Positions 1 to 7,450 of a DNA stretch of 24,572 bases are shown here, in pieces. A program made the translations under genes and the position numbers. The first letter of the stretch is position 1. Every line of letters starts with the position of its first letter. The DNA comes from a virus: IMG/VR virus record IMGVR_UViG_3300042328_000689, positions 1 through 24,572 of that record; one strand, written 5' to 3'. The notes under the pieces were generated by a model that was given only the letters and a program-made list of their open reading frames with translations, was not told where the DNA came from and did not search any database.

Positions 1-169
1 TTTTATACTTGGGGCCAGGGTAGGCTACTAAGATGTTCTGTGTCTTGAGATTGATAGGTTGCTGATCATAGAATACTGCCCAGATACCCTCACTGCTGAG
101 GATCTGATCGCTTTTGTAACTGGACTTATTCACGTGCTCTAATAGCACATTGGGTTTTGGTCTCGACAT
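1..169 (-). CDS. Conserved phage hypothetical protein, C-terminus cut by window edge
   Basis: An open reading frame starts with ATG at 169, preceded by a GGAG ribosome-binding site about 11 bases upstream, and runs off the left edge after 56 codons. The product begins MSRPKPNVLLEHVNKSSY, and the visible part ends in a segment containing AYPGPKYK. I recognise the general look of a small conserved protein of marine T4-like phages but can assign no function. It is the only gene in the window preceded by a T4-late-like promoter, so it may belong to a later expression class than its neighbours. Its true length cannot be seen. Confidence 0.7.
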   Translation of the reverse strand, partial: MSRPKPNVLLEHVNKSSYKSDQILSSEGIWAVFYDQQPINLKTQNILVAYPGPKYK

Positions 170-189
170 GGTTATATGTTCTCCACATA

Positions 190-197
190 TATTTATG
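190..197 (-). promoter_or_regulatory. Possible T4-like late promoter
   Basis: On the minus strand this octamer reads CATAAATA, one mismatch from the T4 late promoter TATAAATA. It lies in the 48-bp gap upstream of the ATG at 169, with a GGAG Shine-Dalgarno between them, which is the usual late-gene arrangement. An AT-rich octamer can occur by chance, and one similar hit (TATTTATG on the plus strand near 9546) falls inside metK, so this is only suggestive. Confidence 0.35.
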
Positions 198-217
198 CCA
201 ATTATCAGAGTATATTA

Positions 218-439
218 TTAGAATCCGCCACCACGTAATTCAACCTGTACTGTAGGTTCTGCGGCGGCCTGTTGTTTAATCTCTACTAGATCATTGATCT
301 TGGTCAATAGGTCAAAGATATCGGCTTGCAGCTGGCGTGCTTCGGCCGCTGTTAGCGATAGGTCTCTGGTGTTGGTCTGATTCATGACCTTGACGCGATC
401 ATTAAATTTCTTCAGATGCAGGCTTAATTGTTGTTCCAA
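218..439 (-). CDS. Small conserved phage protein, GGGF C-terminus
   Basis: A 73-residue protein. The N-terminal two thirds looks helical, with a segment reading LTAAEARQLQADIFDLLTKI at about residues 29-48. An acidic/valine stretch follows and the protein ends LRGGGF. It resembles small conserved proteins of marine T4-like phages that share the FN..VK.MN start, the EAR.L.ADIF helix and a glycine-phenylalanine tail; this comparison is from memory and the function is unknown. It overlaps the upstream gene by 38 bases. A shorter start at Met19 (385) is possible, but the residues before it look conserved, so the longer form is kept. Confidence 0.65.
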   Translation of the reverse strand: MEQQLSLHLKKFNDRVKVMNQTNTRDLSLTAAEARQLQADIFDLLTKINDLVEIKQQAAAEPTVQVELRGGGF

Positions 440-908
440 ATAGTGCTCCGTTTGCGATACGTAATCGTTCTTGCATTTCTTCTACGGTCTCATATGGACC
501 AGCATAGGGATATCGGTTAAGTGTGATCAGTTTAGGACAGTATGATTTAACCCAACCATTATTGAACTTGACGATATAGTAACCAGCACAGAAGAAACTC
601 TTGCTCTTGATACCTTTGGTGAATATAGGTAGCTTGTGTTTGACATCCCATAGCACGTTATTGGCCTTGTGTTCACAAGGGAAGCCATAAACTGTGTTGG
701 CTTCTGTAATAATACGCTTAGGGGGTGCCTTGTCTACTATGATGTTATACTTGTCACTGCATAATTTTAAGCTAGCAAATTGTTCACGTTGTTGATCATG
801 TTGATAGACGACACCTTTGGGATTGGCCAGGATTGTGCCAACCTTATTTCCATTGTCCTCAACTACCCAACATTTATTTTTAACCACTGCTTTAGCTAAG
901 AGTGACAT
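402..908 (-). CDS. Conserved phage hypothetical protein (168 aa)
   Basis: A soluble 168-residue protein with no signal peptide or membrane segment. A central block contains YGFPCEHKANNVLWDVKHK and then FNNGWVKSYCPKLITLNRYP, both aromatic- and lysine-rich and typical of a compact beta-rich domain. I recall very similar blocks in conserved proteins of unknown function from marine T4-like phages, but cannot name a family. An AGGA lies about 10 bases upstream of the ATG, which overlaps the end of the DUF3307 gene by 17 bases. It shares an operon with queD, but there is no evidence that it acts in deazapurine synthesis. Confidence 0.7.
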   Translation of the reverse strand: MSLLAKAVVKNKCWVVEDNGNKVGTILANPKGVVYQHDQQREQFASLKLCSDKYNIIVDKAPPKRIITEANTVYGFPCEHKANNVLWDVKHKLPIFTKGIKSKSFFCAGYYIVKFNNGWVKSYCPKLITLNRYPYAGPYETVEEMQERLRIANGALFGTTIKPASEEI

Positions 909-1260
909 AACTGATAATTCCTACGTAAGTTAAATAGTGCAGAGCTTGATCCGCGCCAAGCCAAACCCAGAACTGACGATCTGCTGTCGTAAGTCCCTTA
1001 TTCAATTTCTGTTTAAAATAATCTATATGATAGTGTAAGACAAAGTCTGCGAAGGAAAGTGCGATAATTGTATTTGCGTTAGAGCAAAAGAACACTAGAA
1101 TTAAGAAAGTAAAACTAGCATGAATTATAGCATGATGAACGCCACCTGTAGCACCATAGATACCTTTTTCTCTGAGCATGTAATCATACTGCATCAAGAA
1201 GTCAGCGATGAAATGCTTGATGCCAAATAGTGCTAGTAGAATAAAGACTGTTGCGGTCAT
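892..1260 (-). CDS. DUF3307-like integral membrane protein
   Basis: A 122-residue membrane protein. Features matching DUF3307 are the N-terminal helix leading into KHFIADFLMQYD (about residues 15-26), a GGVHHAIIHASFTFLIL helix near 39-55, a FADFVLHYHIDYFKQK segment near 70-85, and ADQALHYLTYVGIISYV at the C-terminus. The repeated His and Asp residues at helix ends are characteristic of the family, whose function is unknown. Three to four membrane helices are likely. The start overlaps the queD stop as ATGA, so translation is probably coupled. Phages may carry such proteins to alter the host envelope or a membrane metabolite, but nothing here shows this. Confidence 0.75.
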   Translation of the reverse strand: MTATVFILLALFGIKHFIADFLMQYDYMLREKGIYGATGGVHHAIIHASFTFLILVFFCSNANTIIALSFADFVLHYHIDYFKQKLNKGLTTADRQFWVWLGADQALHYLTYVGIISYVTLS

Positions 1261-1805
1261 TTGTAATATACGCTACGTGACTTAGGTGTTTCCCACCAGT
1301 CAATGTGGTCAACGGTTACATTCAATGGTTTCATTTTAACATCCACTAGATCTGCCATCCAGCTAGATAAGTTTTCACTTGTTGGAACAAAGTCTACGAT
1401 CATAAATCCTTCATAGTATTCATACTCTGGTGTGTTAGGATCTAAGCCTGTTAAGTCTAACTGCCAACCTGCTACATAGTCTGTGTTTGGGACTAATACT
1501 GGAACCAATCCACGATCACCAACGATTTGATTATACAATGGATCACTCTTGTCTAATACAAACTGATGATCAATATATTCATTGATCCACTTCTTCAACC
1601 ATTCTAAGTGACGGAAGTCAGTTACCATACCAGTTGGATCTAATTGACCAGTTGGGCTACGTAGATAAACTTGTAGTTTGCCTTCATGTCCATGTAGGTG
1701 ACGACAAGCACACTTCAAGTCTGCCGCATATTCACCATTTAGTTTCTGTGTCCAAACTCTGTGTCCATAACAGAATTCAAATGTTTTATCAATTACATGT
1801 GCCAT
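1257..1805 (-). CDS. queD: 6-carboxy-5,6,7,8-tetrahydropterin synthase (QueD)
   Basis: QueD converts 7,8-dihydroneopterin triphosphate, the FolE product, to 6-carboxytetrahydropterin, the second step toward preQ0. The 182-residue protein shows the family signature: FCYGHR with zinc ligand His15, CRHLHGH at 34-40 with catalytic Cys34 and zinc ligands His38 and His40, MVTDF at 60-64, DHQ near 79, PTSENL for pterin contact and a C-terminal WWETPKSRSVY. It is longer than typical bacterial QueD (about 120 residues) because of an insert around residues 85-135, as in longer QueD forms. It starts directly after the stop of the 80-residue gene with a GAGGA site upstream. FolE, QueE and a DpdA-like gene elsewhere in the window support a deazaguanine role rather than biopterin synthesis. 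Confidence 0.9.
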   Translation of the reverse strand: MAHVIDKTFEFCYGHRVWTQKLNGEYAADLKCACRHLHGHEGKLQVYLRSPTGQLDPTGMVTDFRHLEWLKKWINEYIDHQFVLDKSDPLYNQIVGDRGLVPVLVPNTDYVAGWQLDLTGLDPNTPEYEYYEGFMIVDFVPTSENLSSWMADLVDVKMKPLNVTVDHIDWWETPKSRSVYYK

Positions 1806-2048
1806 TTATTTCTTTTCCTCAACGTAATGTTTGTTCCAGTCGTACTGTGTTTCCTGATATGTTTTGTTTTGATAATAACTAGGTCCATCAGAGTATTCTA
1901 ATCCAAAATGGCGCCTGATGTTCTTCTGATCACCTTGGCTACCACAAATGTCAGCACAGCGTTCACCAACTAGACGATAAAAATGTTCAAGATTATCTGT
2001 TACGGGCAATCCTGCTTGTTCTGCTAATTTTTCTAATTCTTTAGTCAT
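1806..2048 (-). CDS. Small conserved phage protein, probably leaderless
   Basis: An 80-residue polar protein of unknown function. It has a helical N-terminus (KELEKLAEQAG), a central segment with RRHFGLEYSDGPSYYQNKTY, and a charged C-terminus; two Cys in ADICG are not in a metal-binding arrangement. It is the first gene after the promoter at 2054-2082. The -10 hexamer ends only five bases before the ATG, so transcription should begin at or within a base or two of the start codon and no Shine-Dalgarno can exist. A later start is possible, but the next in-frame candidates would remove most of the protein. It is followed immediately by queD. Confidence 0.65.
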   Translation of the reverse strand: MTKELEKLAEQAGLPVTDNLEHFYRLVGERCADICGSQGDQKNIRRHFGLEYSDGPSYYQNKTYQETQYDWNKHYVEEKK

Positions 2049-2049
2049 A

Positions 2050-2071
2050 CTATATTATATTTAGATTTTTG
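2050..2071. repeat. 22-bp direct repeat, copy 1 (promoter core)
   Basis: These 22 bases are identical to 6335-6356, same orientation. The repeat covers the -10 hexamer and most of the spacer of two promoters, and each copy is followed on the minus strand, after one further base, by ATG. Confidence 0.85.
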
Positions 2072-2082
2072 GTAGAAGTCAA
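2054..2082 (-). promoter_or_regulatory. Sigma70-type promoter for the queD operon
   Basis: Read on the minus strand, TTGACT (2082-2077) and TATAAT (2059-2054) are separated by exactly 17 bases. It fills the 39-bp gap between the truncated methyltransferase and the 80-residue gene. The ATG at 2048 begins five bases after the -10 hexamer, implying a leaderless transcript. Its -10 region and spacer share 22 identical bases with the promoter at 6339-6367. Confidence 0.85.
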
Positions 2083-2087
2083 CAATT

Positions 2088-2654
2088 TTAATCTAACGTA
2101 GCACCAAAAAGTTTTTTTTCACGTGCTTCTCTTTTCTTTTTAATTTCTTCTATTCTAGCTTGTTTTTCTTGCTTTATTTTTAACCGTTGCTGTCTGATTC
2201 TAACCTTTTCTTCAGTTTTCCTACGTGCCACACCCATCGGTTTAAAATTGTATCCAAACGTTAAACCATTTCTACATTGTATATTTTGTTCAACAATGTG
2301 TCTTAGGTCTTCATGACCGCATAATAATCTCTCACGGCATAGATCCACATTATCCTGCATGATATCAACACCGTAGATAGTTGACAATGCTGTTGCTAAA
2401 TCAATACCATTTTTCACTTTACGGATTAATACTTCACTGAGAAAATTTCCATCGCCGGCACTGGGCTCTAAAAATGTTTTAGTCGGGTCGCTGAAAATAC
2501 TAGAATCATATTTTTCTAAGTCATCTAACTTTTTTGTTATGACTTCTAAAGGTGTAAAGACCTCACCTGTTGACTTAACACGCAACTTTTGTCTAGCTAT
2601 CTCATCGAGATAGTTTCGATGTCTGGCATGATTTATGATTTCATCTAAACTCAT
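2088..2654 (-). CDS. Truncated N6-adenine methyltransferase-like protein with basic helical tail
   Basis: The N-terminal half is a clear type I/II N6-adenine methyltransferase start: STGEVFTP at about 28-35, SAM-binding motif I FLEPSAGDGNF at 61-71 and the following acidic strand YGVDI near 94-98. The fold stops there. No NPPY/DPPY catalytic motif follows; residues about 140-185 are a Lys/Arg/Glu/Gln-rich helix instead. At 188 residues it is well short of a catalytic enzyme. It starts inside the end of the large helicase-methyltransferase gene with a 4-base ATGA overlap, so the two are probably made together. It could be a SAM-binding or DNA-recognition partner, a regulator or a degenerate copy. 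I see the motif loss directly; any partner role is inference. Confidence 0.75.
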   Translation of the reverse strand: MSLDEIINHARHRNYLDEIARQKLRVKSTGEVFTPLEVITKKLDDLEKYDSSIFSDPTKTFLEPSAGDGNFLSEVLIRKVKNGIDLATALSTIYGVDIMQDNVDLCRERLLCGHEDLRHIVEQNIQCRNGLTFGYNFKPMGVARRKTEEKVRIRQQRLKIKQEKQARIEEIKKKREAREKKLFGATLD

Positions 2655-5600
2655 GAAAATCTAATATAGTCTGTGCTGTTGTCAAAAATAGTCTGGCACC
2701 AGGCTTGTTCTTCTTTTGTTAACCCTACTATTGTTGCGGCATCGTTAAAATCTTTTACAGTTGTAAATGACGGAACGCTTCTTAAATGTTTTCCACTTGC
2801 GATATTCATATCTAATTTATAAATGTGCAGGGCTAAGATCGCAAAAGGAGTTTTCAAATACGCAAACGCTGCATCAGCTAATTCTTTAGAGGCATAGTAT
2901 ACAGCATGATCTTCAGTGTATTCATCTGACGGAATAACTTTTGCTTTGTCAGGCAAAAATCTATAACGTTGGAGTTTAGGAAGATGGATACAATAATCAC
3001 CGGTTGATTCAAGATCGTTCTGCAGATTCCTTGTCTTACATGCTTTTAATACTTTCGTTTTGATTGAATGAAACATGTCATTGCTGGCAAAGTTATTGAT
3101 ATCTTCTATACTAGTATAATGAACAGTTTTGTTTAGATTGTTATATTCGACATCATACTCTGAGACTGTGGTCTTTTTATCTACGATAATTGCCGCCACA
3201 CCAGTGTTTAACTGTGCGTTATCAAATACATCTTTGGTATATAATGTAACATTTACCAGATGATCTTTGATAATATTTCTTGCATCTTGATAGTAACTGT
3301 TTTCTTTTTTCTGATCAACCAGATATGTACTTGGTTGCACGAATAAGACATATTGATTACTTAATTCGTTAGCAAGAGATAAAAATTGCAGATGATCTGG
3401 ATTACCTTTGCCAAAAAATGGAGGATTGGTTAATACCAAATCAAATTTTGATTTAGGATTTTTCATATAAAATTCTTCCTTAAGATCGTCGATTTCAGTG
3501 TATAAAATACTTATGATATTAATATTCTGCTGAGCCTTTTTAATCCGGCATTCAGCAGTTTTTAAATTTATCAGCGACTTATCACATATCGTAATAGAAT
3601 TAACTGTGCTTTCTTTCAAGAAAGACACAACTAACTGACCATCACCAACACTCAAGTCACACATACTTCCTACGCCGGGTAATTTCTTAGTATTTTTGTC
3701 AGCTACCCATTCGGGAACATTCACGTCGGCATTGTTACTGTTACTAAATTGTGAAAAATCAAAATCCTCATGCCGCATTTTTTTAGAAGCGATCTGAAGT
3801 TGTTCGTTTATTAATTCTTCAACAAATAGATTTTTAATAAGTTCTTTATTATATGTATGATAAGATCTTTCAGCCGATTTGTCAAGACACTTGTCTGTTA
3901 GCCAAGAATTAAATAGATCGTCGGGTACATTGTTAAAAAGATCGTCGATTTCTGTATATTGGTGATCGGTAATTTCTAATAACAAAGGCAACATACTTGA
4001 AATAGTCATCGCTCTTTTAATCAACTCTTCGAATTCATCTTTTTCAGACTTAGATTTTTCAGTTGATCCAGTCTGGCTTGACCCGATCTTACCTTCTCTT
4101 TCATCTTTATCTTCTTTTATGGCTGTGTCAGATTTAGTTACTGTAGACAATAATTCTCGGGCATCGATAAGTCCTGCACGATCTAATAGATTCCGACGTT
4201 TCATCCCTTCTACTACATTACCAGCAAAGTAATCTTCCTGGACATTATCCCAGGTAGTATCCACAGTATCCCATTCTCCCTTACGTGTCATTGGGATAAG
4301 ATTGTGCAGTTCTCTTCCAGAACTATTAATCGTTCCACCTTTGGTACGACTGCGTACAAGTTCATATTGCATAACACTGGCACGAAACATGTTTGCATCA
4401 TAGACATCAAACCAATCTTCAGTAGTATTCTGTCCTCGTAATTCTAATTGATGACCAATCTTAAAATCATTGTATGCATCAAATCGAACCACCGCACTCC
4501 AGGGTGCTTTGGCTCCTCGTAACATACGCCCAACTGTAAGGAATATAGTGCGTTTGCCCTTCATAGAATCATTTACCTGTTGTTCTATGCGGCTAGCACT
4601 GGAAAATGTATTTGCTGTTAAAGGTACGTGTTCACAGTTGATCTCTCGATCCATGATGTGATTATACAGTGCCAAACAACTTGCCACGCTAGGCATACAA
4701 CAAAAAATATGTTTATGATCTTCTGGAGCACGAATGCCTTTATTATTTTCCCAATAGTAGACCATTTCCCATAATCGATTCACTTCACCAAATTTAGTAA
4801 ATTGAATTTTATTACCTTGTTCGTCTACGAATCGTTGAGTGATTTTATTGAAAGTCCAATTACCGACTTTGGTAGTATGGAATAATGCGACCAATTTACG
4901 TGTAACTTCTTGTTCATCCATTTCTGCTGGATCAAGATCTTCAAGTGGTAGTATTTTTGCTATTAGACTATGTTTGCGCATCCTAGGCATTTTTGTATTA
5001 CCTGCTTTGATATCTTTAATCTCGTCAAAAATATCATACAAGAAATGATTACCGGAAGAAATTTCGTGCCGTAAGGCATATAAGTCTGTACCACTCATCC
5101 AAATACGACGAGTGTATCCAAACAAATCTAGTGCTTGTTGGCTACGGGTGGTTCTCATACCATGATCGCTTTCATCGATCACACACAAATCAGCAGGATT
5201 ATTCTTAAAATAATCGCACTTAGCAGATTCATATATGACTTCAGCACCTTCACGGTCTTCGTCTGTGTTATATTCTTCCGCAACAGTCATATCGATACTT
5301 TGCATACTTGCGAATCGGAACACAGCATCAACTTTAGGATCATCCGATAAGTCTTTCAATTTTTCTTTCCAGTCTGGATTATTAGTATCTACACCAGCAA
5401 GAACTATGCCTTCGATATAATAGTAATCCTTAAGGTCTTTTTTAGCACCTTCGAACGCACTGGGCCATAGACTGATAAAATCAATAATAATTTTTTCATT
5501 GATTCCTGAATTACGAAGTGTTCTGATGTATTTGGCAATCCCAAAGAACATAGTAGTATTCTTGCCAGCACGCGGTTTCATTAATAAAAAGAAATCACGC

Positions 5601-6208
5601 ATGCCGTTACCGTTGGTTAACCAGAGAGACAACAAGTCACTGCCTTTAACTTGGCTGTTATCTCGTGCAATTTGTCCAAAATTTATAACATTGACGTTTT
5701 TTTGTTGTGTCACTGCTTGGATAGCGTCAGTGAATATTTCGATTCTATTTTCCCAAATATCTCCAAAATCAAAATTTTCAGTTCCACCAGCAGATCCTTC
5801 GCTATTAACAGCAGGAGCCAACCAGCGATTGTCTACTATATCATAGGCAGATTCGATTGATCCGTGTACCCCTTCAATCTTACCAAAATATCGATGCAAG
5901 GCATCTTCAAGTGTGAGTGCCGCCTCTTCGCTTACACAGGGTATAAACACTTCTGTTTCTAAGGGATTTTCTGTTGCGCTCAGGTGGTCTCGGGTGCAAA
6001 TAGATCTACCGTTAAAGTAATAAACAACACCTTTACCAATTTTTACCCGGACTATCTGATTCATTTCGTGACGCAAATAAACCCCATAGATTTTATCGTT
6101 GTGATGAGCATCACAGTAAGATTTTACATCGTTGTAGCTTCTTAATGATGGATGTAGAGTTTCTTGTAAATGTTCAGCATACCAAGAACGACTTTGTGGT
6201 TTGTTCAT
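2651..6208 (-). CDS. GIY-YIG-like / SF2 helicase / N6-adenine methyltransferase fusion
   Basis: A 1185-residue multidomain protein resembling single-chain restriction-modification enzymes. Residues about 38-110 look like a GIY-YIG/T5orf172-type nuclease: YGVY, VKIGKG, an Arg/His pair in RSICTRDHL and a later Glu in LEDALHRYF. Helicase motifs follow: KPRAGK at 211-216 (Walker A-like, with Asn in place of the usual Thr after Lys), VIDESD at 343-348, MSGTD at 371-375, and a second RecA-like domain up to QLELRGQ near 587-593. A charged linker (about 695-725) leads to a methyltransferase with motif I-like DLSVGDGQ at 851-858 and catalytic NPPF at 928-931. The last 150 residues may recognise the target. 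Tandem promoters lie upstream. It could restrict competing DNA, modify phage DNA or remodel DNA; domain activity is unproven. Confidence 0.8.
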   Translation of the reverse strand: MNKPQSRSWYAEHLQETLHPSLRSYNDVKSYCDAHHNDKIYGVYLRHEMNQIVRVKIGKGVVYYFNGRSICTRDHLSATENPLETEVFIPCVSEEAALTLEDALHRYFGKIEGVHGSIESAYDIVDNRWLAPAVNSEGSAGGTENFDFGDIWENRIEIFTDAIQAVTQQKNVNVINFGQIARDNSQVKGSDLLSLWLTNGNGMRDFFLLMKPRAGKNTTMFFGIAKYIRTLRNSGINEKIIIDFISLWPSAFEGAKKDLKDYYYIEGIVLAGVDTNNPDWKEKLKDLSDDPKVDAVFRFASMQSIDMTVAEEYNTDEDREGAEVIYESAKCDYFKNNPADLCVIDESDHGMRTTRSQQALDLFGYTRRIWMSGTDLYALRHEISSGNHFLYDIFDEIKDIKAGNTKMPRMRKHSLIAKILPLEDLDPAEMDEQEVTRKLVALFHTTKVGNWTFNKITQRFVDEQGNKIQFTKFGEVNRLWEMVYYWENNKGIRAPEDHKHIFCCMPSVASCLALYNHIMDREINCEHVPLTANTFSSASRIEQQVNDSMKGKRTIFLTVGRMLRGAKAPWSAVVRFDAYNDFKIGHQLELRGQNTTEDWFDVYDANMFRASVMQYELVRSRTKGGTINSSGRELHNLIPMTRKGEWDTVDTTWDNVQEDYFAGNVVEGMKRRNLLDRAGLIDARELLSTVTKSDTAIKEDKDEREGKIGSSQTGSTEKSKSEKDEFEELIKRAMTISSMLPLLLEITDHQYTEIDDLFNNVPDDLFNSWLTDKCLDKSAERSYHTYNKELIKNLFVEELINEQLQIASKKMRHEDFDFSQFSNSNNADVNVPEWVADKNTKKLPGVGSMCDLSVGDGQLVVSFLKESTVNSITICDKSLINLKTAECRIKKAQQNINIISILYTEIDDLKEEFYMKNPKSKFDLVLTNPPFFGKGNPDHLQFLSLANELSNQYVLFVQPSTYLVDQKKENSYYQDARNIIKDHLVNVTLYTKDVFDNAQLNTGVAAIIVDKKTTVSEYDVEYNNLNKTVHYTSIEDINNFASNDMFHSIKTKVLKACKTRNLQNDLESTGDYCIHLPKLQRYRFLPDKAKVIPSDEYTEDHAVYYASKELADAAFAYLKTPFAILALHIYKLDMNIASGKHLRSVPSFTTVKDFNDAATIVGLTKEEQAWCQTIFDNSTDYIRFS

Positions 6209-6241
6209 TAAATATCCGTTAAATTCCTAAATTATAAACAT

Positions 6242-6270
6242 ATTATATAGTATTTTTAACCAAAAGTCAA
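6242..6270 (-). promoter_or_regulatory. Sigma70-type promoter, proximal, for the helicase-methyltransferase gene
   Basis: Minus-strand TTGACT (6270-6265) and TATAAT (6247-6242) are 17 bases apart. The expected transcription start near 6235 leaves a leader of about 27 bases before the ATG at 6208. An ATG immediately after the -10 hexamer lies upstream of the expected start and would not be transcribed. The spacer contains TTGGTTA, a half-site of the inverted repeat in the promoter at 9043-9071. Confidence 0.85.
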
Positions 6271-6334
6271 GAGAAATTTCTACTGTTAAGTTATTGATTT
6301 CATTAAAAATTATATACTCTTCGCTGAATCCATG

Positions 6335-6356
6335 CTATATTATATTTAGATTTTTG
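6335..6356. repeat. 22-bp direct repeat, copy 2 (promoter core)
   Basis: Identical to 2050-2071 in sequence and orientation; it covers the -10 hexamer and most of the spacer of the distal promoter. Confidence 0.85.
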
Positions 6357-6367
6357 ATGCGGGTCAA
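6339..6367 (-). promoter_or_regulatory. Sigma70-type promoter, distal, upstream of the helicase-methyltransferase gene
   Basis: Minus-strand TTGACC (6367-6362) and TATAAT (6344-6339) are 17 bases apart. The -35 begins directly after the stop codon of the radical SAM gene. An ATG at 6333 sits five bases beyond the -10, the same layout as the queD-operon promoter, but here it opens only a 7-codon frame (MDSAKSI). The transcript would pass through the second promoter at 6242-6270 and give a leader of about 125 bases. Confidence 0.8.
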
Positions 6368-7447
6368 CTACTTTTTCTTTTGGAAAAAAATCTTTTTAGT
6401 TGAAGCATGCAAAGTATTGTATTCCATTGTTTCTGGACAAAATTTGCATTGCGGAATAGGATTCATTCTGTTGTCAATAAATTTTTGAAATTCGTCAACA
6501 GTCATTTCTGAAGTAGCCGCGTTATAACTGTATAACAGTTCTTTATCATTTTCATTATCTAATATTAGATTAAATTGATCATTAAAGTCAGAAAAATGCG
6601 CAACTTCATGGCATTGATATGCTTTACCTTTGTAAAAATTAAAACACATTTTATTCATACATACTTCCCATGCCTTTGTAGGATCACTATTGTGTAGTCT
6701 AAAATGTGTTCTATCATCTGACGGAATTAAAGCAGAACTAGAAAAAATGTGAGCAGTATTTAAATATACAGCAATATTATTTTTATCTATTAGAATAAGA
6801 TCAAACATTTCATTTGGATCATGCAAATTAAATACTTCAGAACATTCTTTTTTAATATAATCAGGTAAAAATTGCCAATCATCAAGAGTTTGGCATTTGG
6901 GCCAAGAATCTGCTTTTATAGCAGAATATTTGTTAATCCAAAATTCTTTATTTGATTCAAAATCAAGTCGATCAAACATCAATTCTGATTTTACTTCATC
7001 ACTTAATTGATCTAACCTAAAAACTTTAATTGGACCTTGCAACCAATTTTTAATTAATTCAACAGCTTCTTTTCTTCTGGCTTTATTGTGTAGTTGAAAT
7101 CTAACTAAAAATCCAGCTTTAACATTAAGGAATAGATTGTATAACTTTTGATCGTTGGCCTTAATGGTTGAGCCATTTGTGGAAACTTCTCCGGGAGAAT
7201 TAGGAAACAGTTCATTGAGTCCAAGAACCCACTCATTGAATGATGGATTAAGTAAAGGTTCACCACCTTGTATATTCCATCTTCTTGGTTCAATTATGTT
7301 TGCCCATTTTTTATAAATGTCTTGATAGTCTTTCCATAGTTGATGTCCAGAAAAATTAAAATTACTAAATGTTTGACAATCTGGACAGTTATAATTACAA
7401 ACATTAGTAATATTAACTACAAACAATTTTAAATCAACTTTACTCAT
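6368..7447 (-). CDS. Radical SAM protein with C-terminal SPASM-like cysteines
   Basis: A 359-residue radical SAM enzyme. The [4Fe-4S]-binding CxxxCxxC is NVCNYNCPDC (Cys17, Cys21, Cys24), and the SAM-binding GGEP lies in NIQGGEPLLN at about 58-67. Cysteines late in the protein (CMNKMCF, YQCHE, PQCKFC) suggest an auxiliary-cluster SPASM/twitch region. The substrate cannot be told from sequence. Residues about 173-208 form an unusual module, IKADSWP followed by LPDYIKKEC, that also ends the glycosyltransferase-like protein at 12937-14241. It is last in the operon after RNase H and the DEDDh exonuclease. Very similar radical SAM genes are common in marine phages; I infer glycan or peptide modification only loosely. 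Confidence 0.8.
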   Translation of the reverse strand: MSKVDLKLFVVNITNVCNYNCPDCQTFSNFNFSGHQLWKDYQDIYKKWANIIEPRRWNIQGGEPLLNPSFNEWVLGLNELFPNSPGEVSTNGSTIKANDQKLYNLFLNVKAGFLVRFQLHNKARRKEAVELIKNWLQGPIKVFRLDQLSDEVKSELMFDRLDFESNKEFWINKYSAIKADSWPKCQTLDDWQFLPDYIKKECSEVFNLHDPNEMFDLILIDKNNIAVYLNTAHIFSSSALIPSDDRTHFRLHNSDPTKAWEVCMNKMCFNFYKGKAYQCHEVAHFSDFNDQFNLILDNENDKELLYSYNAATSEMTVDEFQKFIDNRMNPIPQCKFCPETMEYNTLHASTKKIFFQKKK

Positions 7448-7450
7448 AAT

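Noticed and set aside
1634-1882. Plus-strand open frame across queD
   Set aside because: It overlaps strongly supported minus-strand genes, has no recognisable motif, and every real gene in the window is on the minus strand.
5499-5846. Plus-strand 115-codon frame inside the helicase gene
   Set aside because: It is antisense to helicase coding sequence with clear motifs and has no family features; a shadow frame.
2050-6356. 22-bp direct repeats as phage att sites or CRISPR-like repeats
   Set aside because: There are only two copies, both coincide with promoter elements, and no integrase or spacer pattern is present.
6209-6367. Possible riboswitch or structured RNA in the leader of the helicase-methyltransferase gene
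   Set aside because: The stretch is explained by two promoters and I found no convincing paired stems beyond AT-rich noise.
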